A DNA stretch of 64,000 nucleotides from Coccinella septempunctata. Its lineage: Eukaryota > Arthropoda > Insecta > Coleoptera > Coccinellidae. Both the position numbers and the translations under genes were made by a program. Below, piece after piece: positions 36,801 through 47,978 of the stretch. Where the stretch lies: positions 7,254,001 to 7,318,000 of the forward strand of contig NC_058195.1 in NCBI RefSeq assembly GCF_907165205.1, in the 5' to 3' direction. The notes under the pieces were generated by a model that saw only the letters and a program-made list of their open reading frames with translations, was not told where the DNA came from and ran no database searches. Position 1 is the stretch's first letter; each line of letters starts with the position of its first letter.

Positions 36801-38672
36801 AGTTTCGGAACTGTACCTTCAACACATGTACCTTTCATTTTGCTCTCCAACTTGTCCAACAATACCTAAAACACGTAATTCGAGAAATCTAGCACCGGAT
36901 TTTATATGTTCAATTTACCCTCAGAAATTCTTGGACATCATGTTGCATAAACGAATCCAACGTTTCCCAACCAAAACTTTTGGTCAATTTCTTCGTGCCA
37001 ACTGGCTTATCGCAGAACTGGAGCTCATGAAAAACTCGCTGCAGGGCCAGCGCCACAGATTTAGTTGAATCGTCGGATTCGGTGGGCATTTTATACACAG
37101 CCTTCCGCAGTTGGTTTGTAAAATACAATGTTTGAAGCAGGGAGTTCATGTAACAAGTAGCGCCTTGATTTTTAAGTCCCACATAACCTACAAAGAAAAA
37201 CATTAAAATTCTGTAGACACTTTGTTGAAGTTTTGAAAATTACCAGTGTGTTTCTTGCTGTCCCAAGAAACTCCATGTGGGGCATCAGCATTAACATGTA
37301 CTTCTAATGTAATGGCGTCATCTTGAATATATCCTTTTTCAGGGTCAAGAACGTCCATCCACGACATAAAATGTGAGAAACCCCAGTCATTTTCCTACAA
37401 AATCCAAATGTTCTAAGACAAACATAATATTCCCGAAAATAGGAAAAAATTGAATCCACTTCATGAATTATTATAAAAAGGAGACAGTACACCTTGATAA
37501 TTGGTGGATAAACAGAAATATACCTTCCAAACAGCAATCAAAGTTGAGATTCAATTAGAATAGTTACCAACTATAATCTCAAACTTCTTTACAAGCTGCC
37601 ACTCCCTTTATATAATCCATGTTTTGCCAGGTATTCAAGAGAAGCAGTTTTAATTTTCAACAAACTACCAAGCTAATTTCCAACATACCTTAGAGAAAAA
37701 TAAGTGTTGTATCTTTCGAGAAAAATGATCTACATCAGGTCGGACGCTAAGCAACCTCAGTTCAGCAGTTGCGTGGCAAGACCAAGAACTTGATTCGCTT
37801 TCTCCATTACATTGTAAGAAAAAACCAAGTGAACGCTGAGTTGTTCTGTCCTGAGCCTGACTATTACGAGGCATAACCATTATCTTCCATGGTAAATTCC
37901 TAACGTAACATGCTGGTGACAAAACAGAATCCTACAAGTTAAAGGTTGTATTCATTACTCTAATTTTGATACATTTAATCCTACACAGTTATATTATATG
38001 AATTATTCAAGTTTCAAGTTCACATCCTTTGTTCTCAAAGAGGTACATGTGGTTGACTCAAGATAGTAAAATAAAACCATTGAAGAAACCATTGCTTTCG
38101 AAAGGAAATACCCACTAATGACATTACTAATGACTTGTGAGAGTTTTTGGGGAGATTTAACCACCTCGCCAGCATTTTCTGAAGAACAAAAGCATGTGAG
38201 TTTTTACTCAAAAACTTTCGAGTGGACTTGTTTGATGGGTAGTATAGACTTACCTTGAGTTTACTAAAGTTGGATACAGTGAATCTGAATGTGGCCTCAC
38301 TCCGAGCTTCATCTTCCTCCATATCGGCATCTTGAAGAATGGGCATATTGGGATCCATTTGTGGCCCAACCATGATGTCCCCATTAGTTTGGTCCATTTC
38401 TCCGCCTGTATCTGCGATGTACTCCACTGTAGTCACTATATAAATACTCCCACAGTAAAACTAGCACAGAACTAAGCCCCCAGAGTTAAGAAATAAACAA
38501 GCTGTCATCAGTCAAAGTGATGATTGAACTGTCAATTATGATTTCGCGAATTCATGGCTGCTTTTGACTTACCTTCTTGTGTTTCCATTTCTTCAACTAC
38601 ATCATTAACAGTATTTTGAGGATTGGCATTTTCTTCGTTCCTCCTATAGTGACCTGTCACGTGATTATTCAT
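33823..38672 (-). CDS. Usp7: Ubiquitin carboxyl-terminal hydrolase 7 (USP7/HAUSP), complete
   Basis: Cysteine protease that removes ubiquitin from nuclear substrates (in animals p53/MDM2, histone and DNA-repair factors). Exons in transcript order: 38672-38573, 38435-38254, 37931-37689, 37394-37244, 37187-36919, 36865-36691, 36629-36449, 36391-36234, 36172-35994, 35934-35488, 35424-35203, 35145-35036, 34979-34827, 34767-34477, 34418-34177, 34121-33978, 33923-33823. Phases close to 1,115 residues (human 1,102). Visible: acidic N-terminus, TRAF/MATH domain (RSEATFRFTVSNFSKL, then LPWKIMVMPR and SWSCHA), USP catalytic core with Cys about 237 (NQGATCYMN), His about 478 (DNHGGHYVV) and Asp about 495 (KWCKFDDDVV), then UBL domains and the conserved tail PRPWLGLDHVNKAPKRSRY. 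The first in-frame ATG in the first exon is at 38672; the frame stays open upstream without ATG. One 57-base intron (35146-35202) has no in-frame stop. Confidence 0.95.
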
Positions 38673-39030
38673 TATCAGGGGTGGCGTTTTTGGGGCAGCA
38701 GACTTTTCTTTAGAATTCCCGAAAGAGAAAACACCTTTGGTCTTTTTGTTATTCAAAGTAAGGATTATTTCTTTGTCCGTAACAACAGAACGAGAGTTGT
38801 TCGAATTGTGATTATTTTTAGTGCCTGATATTGCAGTCAATTTGACGAAGTGCTTACTTGCGATGCGCCCAATGTCTGCTATTTTTCAAACCCTCTGGGC
38901 GAGGGGCACACACAAGTAACATATATACGATTGTTTTTAATGACTTCCAGAAAATACGTAGATTATTTCAATGCCTTCAATTATATTTTCAACTTTCACA
39001 AGATTGCCGACACTACACTTTTTCACTAGA
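38673..39030 (-). other. Usp7: USP7 5' region: ATG-less open frame and a 22-codon uORF
   Basis: Upstream of 38672 the USP7 frame remains open for more than 70 codons (including RSVVTDKEIILTLNNKKTKG) without an ATG, to a TGA near 38890. It may be translated from a non-AUG codon or from an unseen upstream exon, or may simply be untranslated. A separate small upstream frame starts with ATG at 38922 and stops at 38854, in a different frame, and could damp translation. Transcription probably starts near 39000. Confidence 0.4.
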
Positions 39031-39559
39031 AAATAAACAAAATGGTGGCATTTTCTGTGGACTGTGGAGGCAGCGCTTTAAAAAATTTTTTAGTAATGGC
39101 GAACTGTCAAAAACTGGAGGCCATCTATCCGATCTCAATCGAACTAATTTACTTTCGTTCAAAGGAGAAATTAGGTACCTTTTATATTGACCTTTCTTCT
39201 CAATTTCATATTGAAATAATGTTTCAATAATAACAATGATGTTGATTGTACAATATTCAAATAGATCTCCGTTACTGCATTCAATCCATACCCAAAAAAA
39301 CCTTCTCAGCGGTCTAGGAAATCCTCATGAACATGAATATATTATATTGGAGTATGTCTACAATGATTTCAAATTTTTCTTCTACGCCAAATCTTATGTT
39401 AAATGGAGATTATAAAATTCTGATCTACACCGTGGGTTTGTCTATGACTGTGATTTTTGAATCTATATTCAGTGTTCCCATTTACCATGTCAAGCATTTC
39501 CGCGATAGTTCTTAGATGGCGCCACAAATCCTGAATCTGAATTCTGAAAGCTCTAAAAT

Positions 39560-41301
39560 CAAAGATTATAGAGTTAGGAAGATAGGAAACAGCCTCATAT
39601 CGCTAGTACTAAAAAGCGTATACGTTTTGGCCTGTGTTGCACACAATTGACAATCAGGTGGCGCTGAAATCGTGCTCTCAAACTGTTGAATAACAGTTTT
39701 CTATTTCATAATTGAAGGGCGCGAAATTCGAATTCTGTTCCTCAATAAAAGGGCGCGAAATTCGAATTCTATTCCTTTTATTGAATTCGAGTAGACTTGG
39801 TCGAAACCAGAAAAAACATCCTGAGCGACAAAGCAAAAATAGGCCTTTGTTTTGTGATCAAGATGTTTTTTTCATCTAAACATTGTTGTGAATCAATTAA
39901 TATCAATGAAATACTGTGTTAGATTTGCTATACTTTTTATTTGAAATATATAGAAAAATTTGACAAAATTGAAGATTGTACATGGTGTATTCAAAGGTCA
40001 GGCTTTTTTTTAACGGAAGGTACAATTGGTGAAAAAAATTCACCTTTGAAAACATCCTGTACGCAAATAATTGAGCTCTGAATATAAGACACAACAGAAC
40101 ATGATGGAATTTTATAAATCAAAGGTGTAATTTCTACACAATACATTTTTTTCCAATTAATAGAATCAGTTGAATTTGTAAAATTTTTATCAGAAATTAA
40201 TATGAACAAATATTCGATACAACATATCTCAAGAATTCTTTTACATATTATTTACAGAATTTTCAGAACCACAATTAAAAACAAATTTACATAGGTGTAA
40301 CCTGTATGTCGGTAAAGATATGTAAGAATAACAAGTCAACTCCAAAATGCAAATAACTTCACTAATAACATGAATTGCATATCAACATAATAATACATAT
40401 ATCCAGCTATAAATGATAAAATTCAGTGATAAATTGAAATACGTGTATCTATTCTAATGTATAAAATTGTAGTGTAAGAGCCTTGGAGTACAAGTGCATT
40501 TTATTTGGTTTTGAGAAAATCAGATTTAAAGTTAAAAATTATTTCCAAATTCGACCAGTTGGATTCTCTAGTACTTTGTATTGCTCTGTCGTTTTCACTT
40601 GAAGTTTTGGACTTACTCTTTTATACCATCCTCAGCTTGTCTCACCACTTACTCATAGACAACGTGGTGATCGCCAAAGTGCAACTCTTCACATAGACTA
40701 ATTTCATTGTACATCAGAAACCAAATTTCTTTTTTCTGCTCAGTATTTGGGAGATGCAACCTCAAAGAATCTATAATGATATTTTTACTGCAGTTCACCA
40801 AGTCAATGTCTGGACATACTGAAAATCCTATTCACTTCAGAGTACTGAAAATAAAAATCAATCAATATCAGAGTCACATTGTTCGAGTTTCAATACTTAC
40901 ATTCAGATATTTATGGTAAATTCGAAAAACTTATTTTCGGAGAATCTTTTGTACTACAGTTTCCACAGTTCCTCACCATACAATAGTTTCCATAAGACAT
41001 TTTGAGCAAAGATATTTTTCTTTGATTTTGAAGTTTTCACTAAGGAAATACACAAAAAACTCTAATAATAAACGACTAAAATGAACTGAATAAACGACGA
41101 GCGCCACGAGCGGAAAGAGAATCAAAACAAAACGGCCATATTTCTTCAAATCTTACAAAAGTCAAATTATGTTTCTCCAAATGGCCGTCGAATAAATATT
41201 TTAACCATTCTTGGCATCTTAGTACAACAATTGAACCACCAGGTGGCGCTACCGCAAGTGTATACGCTTGGTTTCCTATCTTCCTAACTCTATAATCTTT
41301 G
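39560..41301. mobile_element. 1,742-bp DNA transposon with 31-bp perfect TIRs, 9-bp duplication
   Basis: The left end starts CAAAGATTATAGAGTTAGG and the right end is its exact complement for 31 bp. CTCTAAAAT is duplicated on both sides (39551-39559 and 41302-41310). Inside the ends, GCGTATAC words recur inverted, and CAGGTGGCGCT occurs near both ends. An internal tandem pair (GGGCGCGAAATTCGAATTCT) is at about 39718-39770. There is no transposase frame, so it is non-autonomous. A 9-bp duplication fits Mutator- or Merlin-like elements; a hAT relation is possible from the CAAAG end. It lies between divergent USP7 and SHMT. Confidence 0.88.
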
Positions 41302-42244
41302 CTCTAAAATATTTTCGATAATAATCTAATTATTATTAACATTCTTGAAATGAATATTTGTTTTATCCATGACACTTCAGTTTATTGCATCATTCCTTGA
41401 ATCTAGAAATGATATGATAATGGATATGGATAATGGATAATTTTTTGAACGAGCTGTATTTTTTTTCTCGACTTCTTGGGATATCTCAAAATTCTCAACA
41501 AACTTTTTTTCACGTTATTACGTGAAAAAAAGTGGGTAGTGGGTAGAAAATACAACATCCTTAACTTCAACACGAAGTTGTTTGAGATGGCATAAAATAG
41601 CATAATGCACTTATCAACAATTCTATTCTTAGATTTCCACTAAAGGAACGCTTTAACAATATAAAGAAATCTTATCGGGAAAAGTTGATAATTTTGGAGC
41701 TATACCTAATCAGGAGATAAAGAGTTTAAAACAAGCTGCAAATAAAATTATTACGATTGAGTATTTTGGACTGATACTTTTTGAATTGAAATCAGTACTT
41801 TTTTCAATTTTAATTATTACGTAAATTTGAATTTCACATGTTTTCCCGCGCACGGTTAATTTATAAACAAAACCACTTGTTGGGTTCCAATTTAAAAGTG
41901 AGTAATTACTGTAATTAGTAAAATTATCACAAATAGTTCAATAGTGACTCTTGAAATTAATGTTGAAATGTAGTTTTCTACTGTAGTTATGAGTAAACAA
42001 GTATCTACGCAGTTTATTTCACTTATTACATTATTATGACCTTTCAATTGCTCAATTAAAGATTATTCCTTATCTAACGAAGAAATATTACTGTTGTCGA
42101 AAGTTTTCTTCTCATTCAATCGATAATTAGTTTTCAGTGCAGTTATTACATACTCCTTGTGGATCGTTTTTTTCGATCGAAAATTTTGAGACAGGTTAGA
42201 ACTTTATAACCTTTTATTGATTTTCAATTTTCACGAATTTTCTC
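41302..42244 (+). other. Shmt: Upstream region of SHMT
   Basis: AT-rich, no frame recognised. It must contain the SHMT promoter, but no TATA box or initiator stands out. A TGA in frame with the SHMT leader lies nine codons upstream of the ATG at 42245, so that ATG is the first in-frame start on this stretch. Confidence 0.4.
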
Positions 42245-42319
42245 ATGCGGGGATTTTTGAAAAACTGGAAAATATGTTCGCAGGTGGTTATCAGAAAGGC
42301 ATTCTTGAATCAAGTGAAA
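42245..42319 (+). other. Shmt: Candidate mitochondrial leader of SHMT
   Basis: Twenty-five codons between two in-frame ATGs encode a basic peptide without Asp or Glu (begins MRGFLKNWK). Weak first start and strong second start allow leaky scanning to make both mitochondrial and cytosolic enzyme from one mRNA. A TTCGCAG acceptor-like site inside it, ending at 42283, could alternatively splice an upstream exon to the cytosolic start. Confidence 0.55.
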
Positions 42320-44053
42320 ATGGGTGATTCAGCTGTAAAATCCTTGAATGCAAATTTGTGGGATTCAGATCCTGAATTATTTGATCTCATTAAGAAAGAA
42401 AAAAAGAGGCAATGCTCGGGATTGGAGATGATCGCCTCCGAAAATTTCACATCGATGGCAGTATTACAATGTTTGGGGTCATGCCTGAGTAATAAGTATT
42501 CTGAAGGTCTTCCAGGGCAAAGGTAGAATAAATTTCTTCATTCCTAGCAAATAAATACATTTTTTATTACATTTTCAGGTATTACGGAGGTAATGAATTC
42601 ATAGATCAAATAGAAATTTTAGCTCAGAAAAGATCCTTGGAGGCTTATAATTTGAGTCCAGAAGAATGGGGTGCCAATGTTCAACCTCTCTCTGGATCTC
42701 CTGCTAATTTTGCTGTCTATACAGGTGAGCATTAGTATATTTGTTATTTTCCGGTACCATAAGTACAATTCTTCTGTTGCAGCAATTGTCGAGCCTCATG
42801 GTCGAATAATGGGTTTAGATTTACCCGATGGAGGACATTTAACTCACGGTTTCTTCACTCCCCAAAAAAAAATTTCTGCAACCTCAATGTTCTTTGAGTC
42901 GATGCCATATAAAGTGAGATTTGATGGTTTTTAGATTAGAAATAAACAGTGAAATATTGCTCTTCCAGGTAAATCCTGATACAGGACTTATAGACTATGA
43001 TGAATTATTGAAGACTGCTAGGCTTTTTAGGCCCAAATTAATTATCGCTGGAACAAGTTGTTATTCTAGGGCTTTAGATTATAAGAGATTCAAGGAGATT
43101 TGTGACGATGTAGGAGCTTATTTGATGGCTGATATGGCCCATATTTCGGGTCTGGTTGCAGCAGGTATGCAAGGTAAACCAATTTCATGAGTGAAAAATT
43201 ATTGTTTTTTTCTTCAAGGTGTTACTCCCAGTCCATTTGAGTATAGTGACATTGTTACAACTACAACACATAAGAGTTTGAGAGGTCCAAGGTCGGGAGT
43301 TATATTTTTCAGAAAAGGTTTAAGAAAAGTGAATAATAAGGGTGAAATGATAATGTATGATTTGGAAAACAAAATTAATCAAGCAGTATTCCCAGGACTT
43401 CAAGGTGAACTATTATTCTTATGATTTTATTTGTATATGATCATTTGTTTTGTTAGGCGGCCCACACAATCACCAAATCGCAGCTGTGGCTACAGCAATG
43501 AAACAAACAAAAGAACCTGCATTTATCAAATATCAACAACAGGTTGTCGCTAATGCAAAAAGATTAGCTTCTGGTTTGGAAGCCAAGGGCTATAAGATAG
43601 TGACCGGGGGTACTGATCTTCATGTGTTGCTTGTTGATTTAAGAAGTGCAAAATTAACAGGATCTAAGGCAGAGTACATATTGGAGGAAGTATCTATTGC
43701 TTGTAATAAGAACACAGTTCCAGGGGATAAAAGTGCTTTGAATCCTTCTGGAATCAGATTGGGTAAATAGAATTCAAATTTTCTATACCGCAGCTTTTCA
43801 TACTGGATTTTTAGGTACTCCTGCTTTGACCACTCGCGGACTTATAGGAAGAGATATTGACACTGTTGTTCATTTTATCGATCGTGCTCTTAGATTGGCA
43901 AGGGAAATCAGTGAAAAATCGGGACCTAAACTGGTCGATTACAAGAATGTTTTGCACACCGATGCAATATTTAAGGTTAAACTTGAATCTCTCAAGGAAG
44001 AAGTAGAGCAGTTCAGTAATCAATTTCCAATGCCGGGTTATAAGGAATATTGA
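42245..44053 (+). CDS. Shmt: Serine hydroxymethyltransferase, complete
   Basis: PLP enzyme that interconverts serine plus tetrahydrofolate and glycine plus 5,10-methylene-tetrahydrofolate, feeding one-carbon metabolism. Exons: 42245-42522, 42579-42724, 42783-42913, 42969-43164, 43219-43404, 43457-43762, 43815-44053; all junctions are GT-AG and in phase. It gives 493 residues from the first ATG or 468 from the second (42320), the latter close to cytosolic enzymes of the family. Visible: GLEMIASENFTS, the YSEGLPGQRYYGGNE substrate region, the LSGSPANFAVYTA turn, MADMAHISGLVAAG, and the PLP-lysine motif TTTTHKSLRGPR (Lys about 269 of the long form). The N-terminal 25 residues lack acidic residues and contain six Arg/Lys, as in mitochondrial presequences. 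The second ATG has a strong context (AAAATGG), the first a weak one. Confidence 0.96.
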
Positions 44054-45108
44054 TTTCTCAGGACTTTTTTTCTATAGAATCTCATATTGACATTATTTTA
44101 AGCAGATTTTCGTCTAACATTTATATTTTTAATTGAATATAAGAAATATATTTTAGTAGCATATTTTTTATTTATTTGGTAAGTACCCCTATTTAGTTTT
44201 CTTTATTAATCTTCTCTTCTGTATAAAGAGAGAAAAGAAAGACGATCTCTTCTCTCACGATCCGTATTGAACTCATTAGAATAGACATTCTCTAGTAGAG
44301 AATGGTCTATGATATCTGTTCATCACATCCCTAGAGTCTGTGGTTTAGGCATAAAACTTTAAAATTCTGGTCCATAGACAAATATCTACTCTATGTTTTT
44401 TGTGTTCTGTGCAGAGATATCTCTATATCTATTCTATCATAGACAATCTATATTCTATATCTCTGGTTCTGTGTGGAACCGATAGGCGTAGGAATATTTC
44501 TATGAACCAGATTTGAATAGGTGTTTATTACAAAGATATTAATGTGTGTAATATCTTTGGTTTCTTAGCAGAACTGTAGGCAGTGGAAAAGGTATGAACT
44601 AAGAATTTTTCTTTCATTTCCAATTTCTTATTGATGCCTTCAACGAATTCGAGGTTCTTGGGAAAAGAAGCGAATGAAATCCTCATGTAATCAGTCGTTA
44701 TTTCCTATTTGGGAGCGGTAATTTCTTCGCTTATCGACTTATCAATTGCAACATCTTCAACACTCTTATCTCCTGTCCCCATTCAAAAATGCTGGTGTGT
44801 CGAGTCATTTTTTCGTTCCGATGGTGCATCAAAGCACCCCATGAACGGACGTGGTACACCAGAGAACCGGAAGTAGATAGCAGAACTTCAGTTTGTTTCC
44901 GCCAAACACGAAAAATATTTGGGATCAACCGAAAGCTATCGGGAATACGAAAGATCAAGACGCTGTCGATCCTCTATTGCAGTGTTTGCATAATTTTCAC
45001 ATCTGGTGGTTGTAAAAGTGGTTTTAGGGTGAAAGTGGGTGGTATTTGTTGTTTCGGATGTAGTTGTTTCGCGTTTTTCGAAAGATAACAATTCTCCTTC
45101 TGTTACAG
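44054..45108 (+). other. SHMT 3' flank and promoter region of the next gene
   Basis: No canonical AATAAA follows the SHMT stop closely. From about 44215 to 44480 the sequence is built of short CTATAG/TCTAT-like words, including an inverted repeat at about 44281-44315 (ATTCTCTA against TAGAGAAT) and several CATAGAC words. About 44780-45100 is less AT-rich and precedes a strong acceptor (TTCTGTTACAG ending 45108), so it may hold the promoter and an untranslated exon of the next gene. Confidence 0.4.
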
Positions 45109-45242
45109 TTGAAATGAACGATTTGCGCCTACTTGGAAATATTCGGATCTTGGTTTCACAAGAGGGCATCGTTGTGGTTTTCGTAGTTCTAGTAGTTTTG
45201 GTTGTTTTTATGGTAAAACCTTCGAGTTTGAACGTGGCCGCC

Positions 45243-46099
45243 ATGGATAAATCACCCAATTCGCCGAAAACGCACAAGTTTCGCTATAAATTGCAGAAAA
45301 TTTTGGGTGCCGGTAGTTTTAAGACTAGGTCCAATCCTTCCAGCCCTGTGGTTGAGAAGCCGACCAATAGGTTCCAGTTCGAATCCAGCTCTATGGATTC
45401 TCTGGATGTTGATGAGTAAGTACGAAAAATTATTATTTCATTCTTTTCTAGAGGTGTTTCACGAAATTGCATCGATTCATATCCGAGAAAAAGGTTTTTC
45501 ATTAAACCTGTAAGACAAGTTGATGGTACCTCACATAAGTCATACAGAACTTTATTTATTGCAAAGAAACATGTGAATTTTCGCCATACAGTTCTCGAAA
45601 AAGAAAATTATTAAGTATTTATAGCTTCATATTCAGAAGTTTTAAATCTATTTCACATATGATTAGACAGTAGACCTTGAAAAATCTTGTTCAATCATTA
45701 CCCAGAAACATGAAAGAAATGTCACCTTGATCGACGTTATTATTTTTCTCTGCACCTAAATTAGTATGTAATTCTATATTCATCTCGATAATTTTCAAGC
45801 AAGCCTGGGTTCGATTTTCCGTCTATGAAGTTGGAAGTTTCGATGATAATGCGTGTTTTTTGTTTTTTGCTAGTGACTGACTTATTGTGAATCTTGTGTG
45901 ATTTCTTATATTAAAACTTACAAATGAGAAGAAAGGCAAAAAAGTGGGTGAATAATTCGAAATTCACTGCAGGTATTAAAACTGAGATTTGTTTTAGTTC
46001 CAGAGTTGACCATCACAGGCCCAAATCGTACAGTACTTCAGCTGCTGATAGGCCCGATCGTTGCTGTCCCATGGTCGTACGAAAAACGAAATCTTTGAG
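45243..46099 (+). CDS. Unidentified gene, 5' end (two exons)
   Basis: Exon 45243-45415 starts at an ATG with an ideal context (GCCGCCATGG) and reads MDKSPNSPKTHKFRYKLQKI, continuing through a Ser/Pro/basic-rich stretch to a GTAAGT donor (phase 2). Exon 45998-46099 (acceptor GTTTTAG) continues in frame with RPKSYSTSAADRPDRCC and ends in KTKSLR at a GTGAGA donor, again phase 2. I do not recognise the protein. It is basic and low-complexity, typical of an N-terminal tail of a signalling protein with many promoters. An alternative in-frame ATG at 45114, directly after an acceptor, would add a valine-rich hydrophobic segment. The rest of the gene is not in the window unless the later first exons belong to it. 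Confidence 0.6.
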
Positions 46100-47749
46100 G
46101 TGAGAACTGAATTTATTATATTCGGCGTTTATAAACGAGGCGGAAACATTTCATAATACGGATTCTAATCATTTCACGATCTGTTTTTAACACGGAAATG
46201 ATCTAATTCGTCGAAATAAATCAAGTGAAATGTTTCGAATGAAACCAAACACGTCGCGTAAGGACATTAATTCATCCTGTCACTAATTTCGACCACGATT
46301 TTCAGTTGTTGTTTTTCAAGCTCAGTCTATATTGCCTCTAAATTCCAGACACTTAAAAACTGAGGTGACTTCCTTATAAATTAGGAGTGATCTTGGTCTT
46401 CCAGACAATTTCGGAACTATTTATAAGTTTGTAGTAGTCTTCTAGTGAGATTGCGCTATAAACCTCACGCGTGTATTAGAATTTTTACGGAGATGTGAAA
46501 AAATTTATGTATATTACGTATATTCTTAGGGCCTAACGGTCTTTGAATGACCTATTTTGAGTGAAGTTGGGGATTAAGAAGTGTTAACAACAACACACAA
46601 AGGCTTTTGCTCTTCCTGTTGAGCTTAGAATCGTAAAACTGTGTATTTCCAAAAAAAAACATTCATTTATAACTTTTCAATTGTTCTCTTTCGATCTCAT
46701 AGAGCGAAAAACGTGCAGCCTTCAATTAATTAATAATTAATCTTCCCTGGATGCAAATCAAATGTCATTAGGTGTTGGGTCTGGACTCTACCACAGTTAA
46801 CTATTGTAGTTAGGTACGCGAGTGACCCATTGTTTCTAATTTTTTTACCGTTTTCTGCATGACCGCCAACGTCAATCCAAATTTTTTATTGTTGACAAGT
46901 TAATGAAACAGTATATTCTCTAACAACCAGTTTATTTCTCTATTTTAAATATATTCTTTCAATCTGATATATCCAGCTTACTTGCATGTCTCATAAAAAT
47001 TTTACAACAATTCATTAACGTATTTAATTGCATTTGAAACCCGTTTGAAAAAAGGTACTCGAAGAATAAAATGGAATAGATGATATTGTTACTAGAAGAG
47101 AAATTTTTACATGTATAACGTTACCTGTAATGCAATACACAGTTACAGATTCATATCTTGCTCTGGAAGGAACTGAAGATAGTTGAAAAGTTCCATATTA
47201 TATTTCTTCATATCATTTCAACTGGAGTAACTGCCAATGTTATACTTAGTTATCGTTCAATAAAAATTAATATAATTATGTTATGATAAACGATTTTTAA
47301 ATTTCTTAAAAATACTATCTGCTTAAGAAATGCGGAACATATCCTATTCAATTTTGAAATAGGTATTTTTTCCAATATAACCGGAGTTTGTACAACGATT
47401 CGAAATGAATTTGAACTCCATTTCGCAGTCTCTGATAACAGAGTTGCATAGATAGTATTTTTTTACACTAAATCGATAAAATTATTCCATTATTAAACGA
47501 ATAATGATTTCTAAACTGAAACGAATTGACGATTCATGATATGACGCTCAAAATCCCTATGAATTCTAGAAAACATTCTCCGAAACGCAGGAACGGATCT
47601 AGTACAGGTCCGGACTAGACAGTGTATGGATGGAACAGGCTCAATCCACATTGATAACAATTATTGAATTCTCCAACTGGAGAACTTGATCGGTATAGGT
47701 GATTAGGACTAGGTTTGAACTATGGTTGGAACCTCGGCAATCCTAACAC
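46100..47749 (+). other. Intron or intergenic stretch, nothing seen
   Basis: AT-rich sequence after the 46099 donor. No exon, repeat or mobile element was recognised. Confidence 0.35.
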
Positions 47750-47927
47750 CTGGTCTGCATCATGAGGTTCACCAGTTTGAACACCCTCCACCAGGCAGTC
47801 AGGGGCGGCGTGTTCCTCTGGTCCATTGGGTTGCCTTTGCTTGGCTGGGACAGGGTGACGTTTGAAGACGATTTCGAGTTTGTCTTCTCTTTCTGTGCGA
47901 TGGCCGGTGATGAAGTCATTGTGGTAT
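47750..47927 (-). CDS. Isolated minus-strand exon of an unidentified gene
   Basis: A GC-richer block bounded on the minus strand by an acceptor (TTTCTCCCGTAG) and a donor (CAG/GTGTTAGG). An ATG at 47919 opens MTSSPAIAQKEKTNSKSSS, and the frame ends RNTPPLTAWWRVFKLVNLMM plus QTR at the donor, in phase 2. The hydrophobic-aromatic end suggests the approach to a membrane segment. I do not recognise it and see no partner exon nearby. It could be a nested gene's exon or a coding fragment brought in with a repeat. The mariner at 47979 begins 52 bases beyond it. Confidence 0.4.
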
Positions 47928-47978
47928 CTACGGGAGAAATTTTTGAAGTTAGTCGTATGAAATTCAATTGTCGATCTA

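Noticed and set aside
44215..44480. Cluster of CATAGAC and TCTATG words after SHMT
   Set aside because: Several inverted pairs are possible but none has matching flanking octamers; treated as low-complexity sequence.
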